Source of the DNA: Hemibagrus wyckioides
Lineage: Eukaryota; Chordata; Actinopteri; Siluriformes; Bagridae
Direction of reading: 5' to 3'
DNA: 64,000 nucleotides
Assembly (NCBI RefSeq): GCF_019097595.1
Contig: NC_080716.1
Location: forward strand, 32,655,901 to 32,719,900
The notes under the pieces are model-generated. The model saw only the letters and a program-made list of their open reading frames with translations, had not been told where the DNA came from and did not search any database. Below, in pieces: positions 9,548 through 22,384 of the stretch (position 1 is its first letter; each line of letters opens with the position of its first letter). A program made the translations under genes and the position numbers.

Positions 9548-12500
9548 GGGCCCAAGCACTGAAGGAGCAAGGCCAGAGGCCAGAGGCCTTGCACCGTACG
9601 TGCGGAAGCCCTATTGTTTTCATTAGAATTTTATGTTTATTTTTTTTCAACCTTTCGGGGTATTTTGGACCCCTTAACATGCTCAAAAACTCTTGAAAAT
9701 CAGCAGACAGGATGGAATCTGCGGCCATTAGGACGTCACCGTGGCTCGGCTCTGTAACACACCCGTTACAGAGCCCCCTGGAACATCTTGCTGCATAGCT
9801 GATACACACTTGCACATATCCATGTAGAACTTGGTCCACACTTAGATCTCACTGAACTGAACAACTTTCACACTGCCTGTCATTAAGGCTAATCCACAGG
9901 AAGTGAGTTAATCTGAGTTGTTTGCAAAACGAACCCAATGGAATGTGAAATACTCCTCCTAGGGAATTGATACAACCGCCACCAAACCCAGGCTAATATG
10001 ATCTCAAGACACTGATACAACCGCCACCAAACCCAGGCTAATATGATCTCAAGACACTGATACAACCGCCACCAAACCCAGGCTAATATGATCTCAAGAT
10101 ATTAATACAACCGCCACCAAACCCAGGCTAATATGATCTCAAGATATTAATACAACCGCCACCAAACCCAGGCTAATATGATCTCAAGACACTGATACAA
10201 CCGCCACCAAACCCAGGCTAATATGATCTCAAGACACTGATACAACCGCCACCAAACCCAGGCTAATATGATCTCAAGACACTGATACAACCGCCACCAA
10301 ACCCAGGCTAATATGATCTCAAGATATTAATACAACCGCCACCAAACCCAGGCTAATATGATCTCAAGATATTAATACAACCGCCACCAAACCCAGGCTA
10401 ATATGATCTCAAGACACTGATACAACCGCCACCAAACCCAGGCTAATATGATCTCAAGACACTGATACAACCGCCACCAAACCCAGGCTAATATGATCTC
10501 AAGACACTGATACAACCGCCACCAAACCCAGGCTAATATGATCTCAAGATATTAATACAACCGCCACCAAACCCAGGCTAATATGATCTCAAGATATTAA
10601 TACAACCGCCACCAAACCCAGGCTAATATGATCTCAAGATATTAATACAACCGCCACCAAACCCAGGCTAATATGATCTCAAGATATTAATACAACCGCC
10701 ACCAAACCCAGGCTAATATGATCAACACATTGATACAACCGGCACCAAACCCAGGCTAATATGATCTCAAGACATTGATACAACCGCCACCAAACCCAGG
10801 CTAATATGATCAACACATTGATACAACCGCCACCAAACCCAGGCTAATATGATCTCGACATTGATACAACCGCCACCAAACCCAGGCTAATATGATCTCG
10901 ACATTGATAATGTAAGTCGATGAGGGATTTTTGATCTCAAACGGTTCAGCCGTGAGAAGCCCTTAAACTTATGGCGAATAAAACGAAACAGGAAGTGGCT
11001 AATAACTTCTGTGTACATTAAGTGATCTACATGAAACCTTAGGATTATGTTAAGCATTGAACGCTGATCACACTGATATGACAACTGTGAGTCTCGGTCA
11101 TAGCGCCACCAACTGGCAGCAGGAAGTGTATCACTTTTTGAAATCTGTAATATTTTGTCCCTTACTTTCTCCTGATTTGGTTCAAAATCAGTCAGAATAA
11201 TGTCAGGACATGGCTGATGTGAAACTGTGAAGGAATTTTTGATACCTTGAATCGTGTTACTATGGCGACGATTTACATGAGAACATAATAGAAGAAAATG
11301 AATCTTCTCATATCTTACGAGGGGAAAGGCCTAATGTTCCAAAATATTTCCCATAGAGAGTGTACAAGGGTATGAGAAAGTCCAGTGTGGCTCGTCCCCG
11401 GGCGTGGCACAGGGCTGTCACAGCGCCCCCTGGAACTTTGTCAGAAATATAGCTGCACAGCTCATATTCACTTGCACGTATATGCATGAGAGCCGGTATA
11501 CATTTAGATCTCATTGAGCTAAATGACGATCATCCACCTGTCATGGGATCTGCTTAACAGGAAGTCAGTTATTTTGGGATGTTTGAAAAACACACACATT
11601 GGAATTTGATATACTCCTCCTAGGGGATTTGTATGATTTTGACCAAACAGGGTCCAATATGATCTGAAGACATTGAGGATCTAAAGTCGATGAGGGATTT
11701 TTGATCTCAAACGGTTCAGCCGTGAGGAGCCCTTAAACTTATGGCGAATAAAAGGAAACAGGAAGTGGCTAATAACTTCAGTGTATATTGTGTGATGTAC
11801 ATCAAACCTCAATTTTATGTTAAGAGAAGAAAGCTGATCACATGGACATGACCACTGTCAGTGTCAGTCATAGCGCCACCAACTGGCAGCAGGAAGTGTG
11901 TCACTTTTTGAAATCTCTAATGTTTTCCCTTTCTTTCACCTGATTTGGTTGAGAATCAGTGAGAATAATGTCAGGACATGGCTGATGTGAAACTGTGAAG
12001 GAATTTGTGATATTGTGAATGATGTTGCTATGGTGAGGACATAATAGAAAAAAATTAATGTTCTTATATCTTAACAGTGGAAAGCCCTAATATTTCAAAA
12101 AAAATTTACATAGAAAGAACAACTGGTTGTGAGTGATCCTGCTTAGTTTCATGATTTTGTGACGCTTTAACGGCTCAAAACAAATTTTTACGTTTATCAG
12201 TCCATTGACTGGACATGGTTTTGACCTGACTCCTGCAGTACTAGACTATGTCCACTAGAGGATCTTTCCACTTCATTTTTATTTTTTTAAATATGGCTTC
12301 ATGTTCACAATTTATATATACAGAGTCAGCCAAAAAATGTATATATAGACTTCAAGAAAAGAAAAAGTAGACATTTTTTCCTGGGTGACTCTCTCTCTCT
12401 CTCTCTATATATAAACTGTTATAGAAATATAGTTTAGAGGGAGAGTCATTGTCCCTTTTGACATCACTGGACATTGCTATGATCTGTTTCATTACACCCA

Positions 12501-12735
12501 AACTGTCACTTTCTTATATAGTTTAGACGGAGAGTTAGTTTTCTTGTTGCCATCAGTGGACTTTGCTGTGATCACTTTCAGTACACCCAAATTGTCACTC
12601 TTGTCCTTTTGTTATTTCCCCTTTTAATGCATGTACCCACTGTGCTCACTGTGTCTGGTGCACCTGGGTGGCGACGGCACCGTGTAGTGATGGCCCATAG
12701 TGCGAGGGCCCGTCATTGCTGCTTGCAGCTATATT
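9548..12735. repeat. 3.2-kb dispersed fish repeat with internal duplication
   Basis: It begins with 'gggcccaagcactgaagg' and ends with 'gagggcccgtcattgctgct' and 'tgcagctatatt'; similar flanks are a familiar fish repeat signature. Internally there are two diverged tandem segments (about 9760-11290 and 11395-12070) sharing the blocks 'gtcgatgagggatttttgat', 'cggttcagccgtgag' and 'ggaaacaggaagtggctaat'. The first segment contains the 45-bp minisatellite. No transposase-like frame is evident, so the class is unknown. Confidence 0.6.
9968..10912 (+). repeat. 45-bp minisatellite, about 21 copies
   Basis: The core is 'acaaccgccaccaaaccca' plus 'ggctaatatgatctcaag'. Most units are 45 bp and come in two subtypes that differ in the junction ('gacactga' versus 'gatattaa'). 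Near the right end (10724-10900) units are shortened to 'gatcaacacattg' or 'gatctcgacattg' forms. There are no unique spacers, so it is not CRISPR-like. Confidence 0.95.
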
Positions 12736-12928
12736 ATATTTGACTTATTTTCTACTTTATACTTTTAAGATACTCTAGTTTTTATTTTTATCTTAATTTT
12801 TTTATGGATCTCTCTCCCACACTTTTTATAAATGTTTACATGCTGGACAGTCGTGAAAAAACATTTCGCTGCATGTCGTACTGTGCATGTAAATCTCTGT
12901 GACAAATAAAATTTGAATTTGAAACAAG
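12736..12928 (+). mobile_element. Rex1-like LINE 3' end
   Basis: The stretch contains 'catttcgctgcatgtcgtac' and ends 'gtgacaaataaaatttgaat', the usual 3' end of this fish LINE group. It continues the piece at 9500-9547. Confidence 0.66.
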
Positions 12929-13201
12929 GCATTGGTTAAAGAATAGCTGAGGTGAATGAGGAACTAGAGGTAGTGGTGTTAGAATTATGGGAAGGATCAC
13001 AGACTACCTTAATAATTAACTTCTACAATCCTTGTGAAAGGTTTAAAAAGGATAAGATATAAAGTATCAAAGGGAATGGAAATCATAAAATGCTGTGGTG
13101 TGCTGATTTTACTGCACACAGTACATTATAACAGTACAAATATAACAGATTGATTGAAGAGATGCTGGTTAGAAGGAAGAAAGCCACACAGTGAAATGAG
13201 G
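12929..13201. other. No feature recognised
   Basis: No open frame or repeat match was seen between the LINE tail and the hAT element. Confidence 0.3.
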
Positions 13202-14512
13202 CAGAGGTGGTCAGTAACGAAGTACATTTACTTGAGTACTGTACTTAAGTACACTTTTTGAGTATATGTACTTTACTTGAGTATTATTGTTTCTGGAAAC
13301 TTGTTACTTTAACTTCACTACATTTAAAAGTCTAAAATTGTACGTTTTACTCCACTACATTTCTGTCCAGGTCATTAAGTAGAAAGTAGTTATGTTTTTT
13401 TTTCTCTTGTAGTGTCATGTGTAGTGAAGTTCAGTGGTTTTTCATCATTTTTTGAACTCTGATCAATCGGTGACAAAATGGATGAAGACAGATCATCGGC
13501 ACAGTGCAGCATCCATGGCCATACTTAGACAGTATGTTCCAGTTTTTAGAAAAGAGTAAAGATTCTTTTCCTTTTAAATGTTTGCTGTGTTTAGAGAAAA
13601 CAAACCACATGGCAGCCTACAAAACTCTCCATCCAACCTGCAGAAGCATATTGAGGTATGTATACTTTCAATTTCTGGTAAAAGCTTGAAATGGATATTG
13701 CCTGTCCCATGTGTGTAAGGCAAATGTTTTTTTTTTTATGTATTCATTTGCCTAGTTGCCATAGCTTTGCATATACACCACCAACACATTGATAATGATG
13801 TTAGTTAACACACAAAAACGTATGCTGTGTCCAAATTCTCATACTATGTGTCCTAAATAGTATTTCGAAAATAGAATTGTAGTAAGCTGAAAAGAGTATT
13901 CCAAAAATTCCCAGATGGTCAACTACTTCTGGGAGAAATTATAAGTGCAGATTGATGCATGCATGCCATTTTATTTGTCACATATACATTACTGCAAAGG
14001 GAAACTCTTTCTTCTGTGGTAGCTCGGCAGTGCTGGGGCTCGCACCCCCAATCTTCCATTCAACGACCCAGAGCCTTAACCACTTGAGCCACTACTACCC
14101 CTCTATCGCTTGTGCTACCGATGCACACTCTAACGGGTAATATTGCCCATAAAACATTGCACGCAGGAGGGAGGAGCCTTGAGAATGGTGTAAATGCATA
14201 TTAAGTGCATCAGTGCACAACCTAAACTTATAAAACTCATTTACATAGATTGACTGACACCTACCGTAGCCAATAGGAAGACAGTATCTGACTTTTATAT
14301 AACATTTGATTGGTTCTTCGCAAAGCATCAGAATATTACACAGACCACTTGATTCAAAACTGCATGAATGGACACACATAGATGCATACTTCTTTGTTGG
14401 GGATGGTGGGAGTGTTTTAATTAAAAAACTTTTGATACTTAAGTACTTTTAAAAACAAGTACTTCTGTACTTTTACGTAATGGAGTACTGTGCACTTAGT
14501 TTGTCAGCTGAG
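13202..14512 (+). mobile_element. hAT element remnant with BED zinc-finger exon
   Basis: The left end 'cagaggtggtcagtaacgaa' followed by 'tacttgagtactgtactt' is a hAT-type terminus. The right side (14430-14495) has the complementary 'taagtacttttaaaaac' and 'gtacttctgtacttttac' but has lost the exact tip. Inside, 13478-13655 encodes MDEDRSSAQC, a frame break, then QFLEKSKDSFPFKCLLCLEK with CxxC and a degraded His pair: a BED-type finger as in hAT transposases. A donor-like 'AG|gtatgt' follows at 13656. The catalytic domain is missing. A SINE fragment lies within (13955-14102). Confidence 0.66.
13955..14102 (-). repeat. SINE fragment, minus orientation
   Basis: It shares 'ttatttgtcacatataca', 'ggcagtgctggggct' and 'cccagagccttaaccacttg' with the fuller copy at 26118-26338. 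Confidence 0.72.
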
Positions 14513-14593
14513 GTAAAGAAGATCGCGCTGTTCACATGTGAAGCAGCTAAAATGTCGCTGAATCCGACTACCTTATTTTACCAACTGCTAAAA

Positions 14594-14985
14594 CCAGTGG
14601 TGGGCTGTCAGGGTCAGTAAGGCCTTCTCTGCTGGCCTAAACAGCAGTGATCTGAATCTCTGACTTGCATTTTAATATTTTTAATATATCAGATTTGGAG
14701 TTGGCATCACTGGGGCCATCTAGCAGGCATATGATTACATCAGCAATTTCCCGTCCTTTAATTGGAGTAGTCAGAGACAGCGAACTGCACAAACTAAATA
14801 AAAAATATATATTTTAACTGACAATGGCTGACAGAGGAGAAGAAATCGATTTGGTCACGGACATCCTTAAAAAAGCATTTTCAAGGCAGACTGTAATAAA
14901 ATGGACTTTTTCTTGTGAGGTGTGAAATATTGTAGCCTAATTTCTTTTTTACTTTGTTATTTAACGGTTGATTAGTACCCATTGA
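14594..14985 (+). mobile_element. hAT (ZMYM1-like) element 5' fragment
   Basis: The left terminus 'cagtggtgggctgtcagggt' is hAT-like. At 14824 a frame starts MADRGEEIDLVTDILKKAFS, matching the N-terminus of fish 'zinc finger MYM-type protein 1-like' hAT transposases, and ends at a stop after about 32 codons. The rest is absent. Confidence 0.58.
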
Positions 14986-15127
14986 GGGCAGCACGGTGGC
15001 TTAGTGGTTAGCACTGTTGCCTCACAGCAAGAAGGTCCTGGGTTTGATTTCCGGGTTTGAACGGGCAGCGGCCTTTCTGTGTGGAGTTCGCATGTTCCCC
15101 CCATGCCTGCATGGGTTGATTCTGGTT
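14985..15127 (+). repeat. tRNA-derived SINE
   Basis: The sequence 'gcagcacggtggcttagtgg' carries a polymerase III A-box-like D-arm and is followed by 'ggtttgatttccgg', a decayed B box. Then comes 'ctgtgtggagttcgcatgtt', the conserved body of a very common fish SINE. The 3' end is truncated. Confidence 0.8.
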
Positions 15128-15706
15128 AATAATTAATGCAAATAGTATGCAACTTTATAAAATATTCAGTCGCATCTTTTCTGACTGCTCACATCATTTC
15201 AGACATTTCAGCTACTAAAAAGAAGTTCATTAAATTCATTACATTTTCTCTCTCACACAGGTATGCCATATCTCTTTTATAACTTGTGTGTGAAGCAGTG
15301 CCGTGCAGATCACACAAGTTATAAGGGTAAAATGGTCAATTACCATACTAATATTTATAGTGCTGAGAAGGCTTTTGTACGTCTTGGGTGTGGAATAATA
15401 TTCCGGGTAATATTCAAAAGGGTCCTATATGTCAGGGGTTTTCAGAATCAGAGACAGTGGGCCTCCTTTTGACACAACACACATCGGTTAGCCAACTTTT
15501 ATCAACTGTGTTAACATTAAAAATTAAAAGTTAGGCTATGGTTTGTAAAATATGTTATTTGCACCTGAGTGTGTGTTTTGTTGGGATGGTTTTGAAAAAG
15601 CTAAAGAGTTCCTTTCTTCTTGTTCAACGAAGTTGAGTTAAAATGTTTTGATTGCTGTTGTGTTCAAGGGCTGCAAGATATTTTAATCACGTGGTATGTG
15701 AGTTTA

Positions 15707-16424
15707 CAGTAATACCTCGCAGATTCATGGCTTCACGGTTCCGCTAAATTTTCATTGGAACCTAATTAATTTGCATCTGCGAATTTTTCGCAGCCCCGCG
15801 AAATCCTCACAAAATCCTGCAAAAGTGTTCACGGATAATTTCATGGCAATTTATACATTTTCATGCTTTTTAATGTGAAATTATGTTTTAAAAAATAGTT
15901 TCTTAATTTAGTAATATAAATATAAAAGTAAAATCAACAAAATATTAATATAAATAAAATATAAATGTTATTTTAATGATATGAAACGTTGCTGATATCA
16001 CGTACGAACAGTACAGCCATTACCACACGCTATTGGCTGGAATGGTTGGAAATAGCCAATCACAGACCATTAACAGTCTTACCTAGCTGCTGATTGGCTG
16101 GTAGCTATGACGCTTTGTCACGGTTCATCTCCCTGCCCCTTGTGCTCGGTTCAAAACGTGCGTACGTGAATAAGATCTCAGTGATTTTTCCCTTGATTTT
16201 TATACAGGCGATACTCTACTCTATTTTTACGCCAAACATTTATTGTTAACATGTATACATGTTTTGAGCATGAGCATGACTGGGGTCATATTTAGGGTTT
16301 AAACTCTAAAAATAAACATTTACAGTACAGTATTAGCATTTTTAGTGTCTTCACCAAGCATCCACGAAACCTCATTCACGATGGATCCTGGAACGTGACT
16401 TCACGGATGTGTGAGGGATTACTG
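15707..16424. mobile_element. Tigger/pogo-type MITE
   Basis: The termini CAGTAATACCTCGCAGATTC (15707) and, inverted, CAGTAATCCCTCACACATCC (ending 16424) are imperfect inverted repeats flanked by TA on both sides. The family, known from pogo/Tigger elements, has 'cagtaatccctc' ends and TA target duplications. The 718-bp interior has no long frame, so it is non-autonomous. Confidence 0.78.
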
Positions 16425-16539
16425 TATATAGGATTGTTCGACTTTGGTGTATGACATCAAAGTGAGAGCGGTTCTAGAGCATATTTGAGTGCACTCTCTC
16501 GTTCTGTGCAGTGCTGCTTCAAGTCAAACACACCTCATT

Positions 16540-16712
<173 letters not shown>

Positions 16713-16829
16713 GCTCGAGCCCCGAATGATTAGCCCTAGCGACGCCCCTGCTGCGCACCCTGAGCATTAGTAACACGTAAATCGCTGCAGAGTAATGGAA
16801 TTATGGGAATAAGTAATTAATTAATTATT

Positions 16830-17470
16830 TGAAGTGATATTTCAGTATATTGATGCCTAAGTATAACAAGTGGCGACAAAAATAAAGTTCCCACTCTGTA
16901 CTGTGAACTGTGAAGGACTGTAGATGGCAATTAGTGGCCATATTGAAGCATTCAATGAAGAGCGGGAAAGTTGGTCCACATATGTAGAACAGTTTGAGCA
17001 TTTTGTTGAATCTAATGACATTACTGATGGAAAACGTGTGGCAGTGTTCCTCAGTGTCATTAAGCACCAAGGTATAGACTCCTACACTGTCTTGTTGCAC
17101 CAGTTAAGCCAGAAACTATGGACTATGAGGATATCTTGCAGACGTATTTCACCCTTATAGTAAATGTGGAAAGGTTTAGATTTCACAAACGGAATCAAGA
17201 GGAGGGGGACAGTATTGATCAATACATAGATGCACTGTGGGACAGGTTAGTAGTTTGAACAGCAAGTTGAAACAAAGGAAACTGTTAACTGAAACGACTC
17301 TCACGTATCAAAAATCCGTGGACATAGCGATGTCAGTGAAAGCTGTGTCGAGGGAAATGCAGCACCTTAGTAACTCACTAAAAGTAAATGCAATGTCCAT
17401 GAAATCTGCAATACCCAAAGAGAAATGCTATCATTGTGGCAAGTCAAACCACAGGGAGAGTGAGTGTTCT
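16830..17470 (+). mobile_element. Gypsy (Ty3) LTR end, primer site and gag fragment
   Basis: An LTR-like end 'gcctaagtataaca' precedes TGGCGAC (16871), a tRNA-primer-site type start. From 16924 the frame reads MAISGHIEAFNEERESW, then blocks like YVEQFEHFVESNDI and KRVAVFLSV, a frameshift, 'RFHKRNQEEGDSIDQYID' and finally a CCHC zinc knuckle CYHCGKSNHRESEC (17428-17469). This is Ty3/Gypsy gag. The element is cut at about 17470 by a minus-strand LINE and no pol follows. Confidence 0.75.
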
Positions 17471-20062
17471 GGTGGCCTTCTTCACCAGGGTGTTAACGTG
17501 ACAGGACCATGTCAGATCCTGCGTGATGTAAACACCTAGGTAACGGAAACTGTCCACTCTCTCCACTGGGCTCCCATTGATGGTGAGGGGCTGGTAATTC
17601 CTCTCCTGCTTTGTGCTAAAGTCCACTATCAGCTCCTTAGTCTTGCTGACGTTCAGGAGGAGATTGTTGACCTGGCACCATGTCTCCAGGTTTTTAATCT
17701 CCTCTAGGTAGGCCGTCTCGTCATTATTGGAGATCAGGCCCACCACCACAGTATCGTCCACAAACTTCACGATGTTGGTGGAGCTGGAAGTGGCCACACA
17801 GTCAAAGGTGTACAGAGAGTACAGCAGGGGGCTCAGAACACAACCCTGGGGGGCTCCAGTGCTGAGGGTGAGACATGGTTGCCCACCCGTACTGCCTGAG
17901 GTCTGTCTTGCAGGAAGTTGGAGATCCACCGACACAGGGATGGGCTAAGGCCCAGGATCTCCAGCTTAGTGGTGAGTATGGAGGGAATTATGGTGTTAAA
18001 CGCTGAACTGTAGTCGACAAACAGCATTTTGACATAATTCCCCCTTCTGCTGTCCAGATGGCTCAGGGCTACATGATGGAGTTTTGCGATGGCGTCCTCT
18101 GTAGATCGGTTGGGACGGTACGCGAACTGTAGCGGGTCCAAGGTGTCAGGTAGGGAAGAAGTGATGAAGTCTCTGATGAGTCTTTCAAAGCACTTCATCA
18201 CCACTGAGGTCAGGGCCACTGGACGGTAGTCGTTCAGGCAGGTGGGCTGGGGTTTCTTGGGGACAGGAACAATGGTGTACGTTTGAAGCACGTCGGGATT
18301 GTAGACTGTTCCAGGGAGAGGTTGAAAATCTCAGTGAACACAGGAGCAAGCTGGTCAGCACAGGCCTTCAGGACCCGACCCATGATGCCATCTGGACCTG
18401 CTGCCTTCCTGGTGTTCACTCTCCTGAATGCCTTTCTCACGTCATGCTCCAAGACTATGAACGCGCAGTCCTCTCCGGCATGCTCCTCGTGTGTGCTGCC
18501 TGTAGCGCTGTTAGCACTGCTAATGCCGTTAGCGCTCTGAGCTGCAGCCTCGAAGCGAGCATAAAAGGTGTTTAGCTCGTCTGCCAGAGAAGCGTCCGCA
18601 TTCACCGATCTGGAAGATGGTGTTTTGTAGTCTGTCATAGTCCTTAGTCCCTGCCACAGACTCCTAGAGCCACTCTGTTGAAATTGTGACTCTAGTTTCT
18701 GTCCATAGCACTGCTTTGCCTCCTTCACCACTCTGCGCACGCTGTAGGATGCAGCTTTATACTCGTCCATGTTTCCGCTGGCGAGCCCTGTGTTGTACGC
18801 AGCGGAGTGGGATCTCAGAGCATCGCGGACGGATTTATCCACCCAGGGCTTCTGATTGGGGAAAGTCTTGATGATAGTCTTGTGAACTGTGTCATCCGCT
18901 AGTTTCCCGATGAATCCCACAACCGCTTCCTTAAACATGTTGACGTCATCAGAGCTGCGCCGGAACATGTCCCAGTCTGCGTCCTCCAGAGCGTCCTGTA
19001 GAGCGGCCACCGATTGGTCCGTCCAGTGTAAGACCTCCCTCCGAGCCGGAACTTCCTGCTTGAGCCTTTGTTTATATTTCAGCACGAGGACGATGGCGGC
19101 GTGGTCGGATTTCCCAAACGGTGGGCGAGATTGTGCCTTGTAGCCGTCTCTGACTGTAGTGTAGCAGTGGTCCAGTGTTCTTTCACCCCTGGTGGGGCAG
19201 CTGATGTGTTTGTAAAAGTTTGGCGCTGTGCGTTTGAGGTTGGCACTATTAAAGTCCCCCGCCACAATAAGCACAGCGTCCCGGTGTAGTATCTGGTGTT
19301 GAATGAGTGCTTCATGCAGCTCGCATAAAGCAGTGCCCGTGTCCGCCTGAGGCGGAATATAAACGGCGCTGACTATGACCGATGTAAACTCCCGAAGAAG
19401 ATAAAAAGGACGACATTTGATGGTCAGTAGTTCCAGGTTGGGTGTGCAGGAGCGTGTGAGAGGAACAATGCTCGCGCTGTCGCACCAGCTGCTGTTCACC
19501 ATTAAACACACACCGCCTCCTCTTGACTTCCCTGACTCCAGTGTTCTGTCCATGCGTTGGACCGAGAAGAACTCGGCCGGCTGGATGGTGTGGTCTGGCA
19601 CCGCTGGGTTCAGCCATGTCTCGGTGAAGCAGAGGAGATTGCAGTCCCGAATGTCTCTCTGGAACTTTACCCTGGCCCTGAGGTCATCAAGCTTGTTCTC
19701 CAGCGACTGGACATTGGCGAGCAGGATGCTAGGCAGAGGTGTGCGGTGTGCACGAGCTCTCAGCCTGTTCCTGATGCCGGCTCGTTTCCCTCGGGGCCGC
19801 CGCATCGGGTCGCGTCCTTTGTTCTCCCTCAGGATCTCACTCGGCCAGCTTGGATCCGGGGTCAAAAACGTCGAATTGTGAGTACATTGTACACCAATAG
19901 AAATAAGAGTATCTCTATTGTAACAAATGTATTCCATGATGGAGAATTAGCCGGTATTACTGTACTGAAACTTAATTTAAAACACAAAAACAAAGAAAAA
20001 GTTGTAGGAGCAGTCGTGACGGCAGCCGACCTCACCGGCGCCATCTTGGAGTATTGTTCGGC
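17471..20062 (-). mobile_element. Rex1-like LINE with endonuclease and RT (frameshifted)
   Basis: The 5' end near 20050 carries 'ccaagatggcgccggtgagg'. The frame 19937-18234 encodes an APE-type endonuclease: LLANVQSLENKLDDL, ETWLNP, VYIPPQADTG, the catalytic VAGDFNS and the terminal KSDHAAI. A linker and KAAGPDGI of the RT start follow. A frameshift near 18270 leads to [20 protein letters not shown] and [11 protein letters not shown]; a second near 17870 leads to [12 protein letters not shown] and FVDDTVVVGLIS (the palm DD). The RT C-terminus and 3' UTR are absent, unusual because LINEs normally lose the 5' end, so a later deletion or rearrangement is likely. The left edge abuts the Gypsy gag and the right edge the first exon of the zinc-finger pseudogene. 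Confidence 0.85.
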
Positions 20063-20066
20063 CAAC

Positions 20067-20309
20067 ATGACTGAACCCAAATATTTCAAAATTTTTGTCA
20101 AGTGAGCATGGACGGACAAGTATGTACAGTATATATTCTTAGTACTGTTTCCCATAAGCACCTTAAATAATGATACTCTCTCATTGCAGTTATTCAATGA
20201 AGTGCCATTTCTGCAGTTTTGTAAGCTCGAGGCAAGATGGCCTACTGAGTCACCACTGACTACGGCACAGTTCTAAGCTGGTTCTGAAACAGGTTAAAAC
20301 CTGGCCAGC
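20067..20309 (+). pseudogene. C2H2 zinc-finger/SAMD3-like family pseudogene, first two exons
   Basis: ATG at 20067 opens exon 1 (MTEPKYFKIFV plus two bases), ending at donor GTCAA|GTGAGC (20102). Exon 2 starts after CATTGCAG (20189) and continues in phase as NYSMKCHFCSFVSSRQDGLL, a C2H2-like finger start. An in-frame TGA interrupts the finger's His region (SHH-stop-LRH). The exon is then cut at about 20310 by a Rex1-like LINE. The gene resumes at 22385. I recognise this as a multi-copy fish family of uncharacterised zinc-finger proteins; function unknown. Confidence 0.66.
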
Positions 20310-20311
20310 AG

Positions 20312-22368
20312 GAGCCATCTCTGCTCTTCAGGACTGTTTCGAGTGCACTGACTGGGACATGTTCAGGGACGCTGAGACCAACGGCGATACCACAGACTTG
20401 GAGGAATACACATCATCAGTGACCAGCTACATTGGAAAGTGCATTGATGACGTGACCATCTCCAAGTCCATCACCACACGATCAAACCAGAAGCCGTGGG
20501 TGACCGCAAAGGTGTGTGCGCTGCTAAAAATGGCCTACATAAGGAAAACTCTATGCAGAGTTAACCCACGGAAAGCTGCTGGACCAGACAACATTCCTGG
20601 CAGAGTGCTCAGGGAATGTGCAGAACAGCTAGCAGATGTCTTCAACAGACATCTTCAACATCTCCCTGAGCAGTGCCGTCATCCCAACATGCCAAAAAAA
20701 TTCCACCACCATCATCCCCATGCCAAAGAAGTCTCCAGTGTCCTGTCTCAATGACTATCGTCCCATGGCACTCACACCCATCATCATGAAATGCTTCGAG
20801 AGGCTCGTCATAAGGCACATCAAGAACCTGCTGGCACCTTCACTCAACCCTATGCAGTTCAAGTGTCGTCCAAATCACTCCACAGACGATGCCATCACTC
20901 CATCTGGCGCTCACACACCTGGACAATTGACTTAAGTTCAGCATTCAACACGATCATTCCTCAGCACCTGATCGAGAAGCGGAGTCTGCTGGGCATCAAC
21001 ACCTCCCTCTGCAATTGGATCCTGAATTTCCTGACTGGAAGACCTCAGTCAGTCCGGATCAGGAACAGCACCTCCAGCACCACCACACTGAGCACTGGAG
21101 CTCCTCAGGGCTGTGTGCTCAGTCCACTGCTGTTCACTCTACTGACTCATGACTGTGCAGCAATGCACAGATCCAACCACATCATCAAGTTCACAGATGA
21201 CATGACCATGGTGGGTCTCATCAGCAAGAACGATGAGTCAGCATATAGAGAGGAGGTGCAGTGGCTAACAGCCTGGTGCAGAGCCAACAACCTCTCTCTG
21301 AACGTATAGAAAATGAAATAGATGGTTGTTGACTTCAGGAAAGCACAGAGTGATTATTCTCCACTGAACATTGACGGGTCCATCGTGGAAATCGTCAAGA
21401 GCACCAAATTCCTTGGTGTTCACCTGGTGGAGGACCTCACCTGGTCCATCACCAAGAAAGCCCAGCAGCCTCTCCACTTCCTGTGAAGGCTAAGGAAGGC
21501 TCATCTTCTACCTCCCATCCTGACCACCTTCTACAGAGGGACCATCAAGAGCATCCTGAGCAGCTGCATCACTGCCTGGTTTGGGAACTGCACTGTCTCG
21601 GATTGCAAGACCAGGGATAGTGAGGACAGCTGAGAATATCATCGGAGTCTCTCTTCCCTCTATCACGGACATTTACACCGCACGCTGCATCCGCAAAGCT
21701 AACAGCATTGTGGATGATCCCACACACCCCTCACACACACTCTTCACCCTCCTGCCATCTGGAAATAGGTACCGAAGCATTCGGACCCGCACAACTAGAC
21801 TGTTGAACAGCTTCTTCCCTCAGGCAATCAGGTATTTCAACAGAGAACTGAACTGAGCTGGACACACACACACACACGTACAACCGAGATCTGATCTCAA
21901 CAGAGAAACTGAACTGTGCTGGACATGGACACACACACAACACACAAACAAAACTGAGAACTGTGTTCTCAACAGAGAAACTGAACTGTGCAGGACACGG
22001 ACACACACACAAAATGGTCCTGTTTGCATACATATGTCACTTTACATTGATCCTTGTTTACATGTCACTTTAATATTTGCACTCTGTCAACACTATTCTA
22101 CGAGTCGGCGAGTCTGCGTTATATGTCTTGTTAGTCTGCACTGTCTTGTCATGTCATCTTGTGCACTTCTATTGTATGTCTCTAAAGATTGAACCTCAGG
22201 TATAGTTCAGCTTTATCCCTATGTTTAGCTCTATGTTTGTCCATGTCACCTGTACTTTGTTTTTGTTCTGTGTAGCACCTTTGGTCTAGCAGGAACGTTG
22301 TTTCATTTCGTTGTGTACTGCATCAGCTATATATGGTTGAAGTGACTACAAAGCTTCTTTGACTTGAC
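20312..22368 (+). mobile_element. Rex1-like LINE, plus strand, internally deleted
   Basis: Blocks occur in order: [26 protein letters not shown] and QKPWVTAKV; then a deletion joins directly to [21 protein letters not shown] frameshift near 20690 follows, then [47 protein letters not shown] (palm, normally FADD), a stop after SLNV (21307), and the C-terminal block [13 protein letters not shown]. The 3' UTR ends about 22368 ('acaaagcttctttgactt'), matching the tail at 40419. It lies inside an exon of the zinc-finger pseudogene. Confidence 0.85.
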
Positions 22369-22384
22369 TCTGGAAGAGGAACCC

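Noticed and set aside
9968..10912. Regular direct repeats that superficially resemble a CRISPR array
   Set aside because: The 45-bp units are contiguous with no unique spacers, and the context is a eukaryotic transposon-rich region.
19079..19881. Several plus-strand frames of 70-180 codons
   Set aside because: They are antisense to the intact endonuclease frame of the minus-strand LINE.
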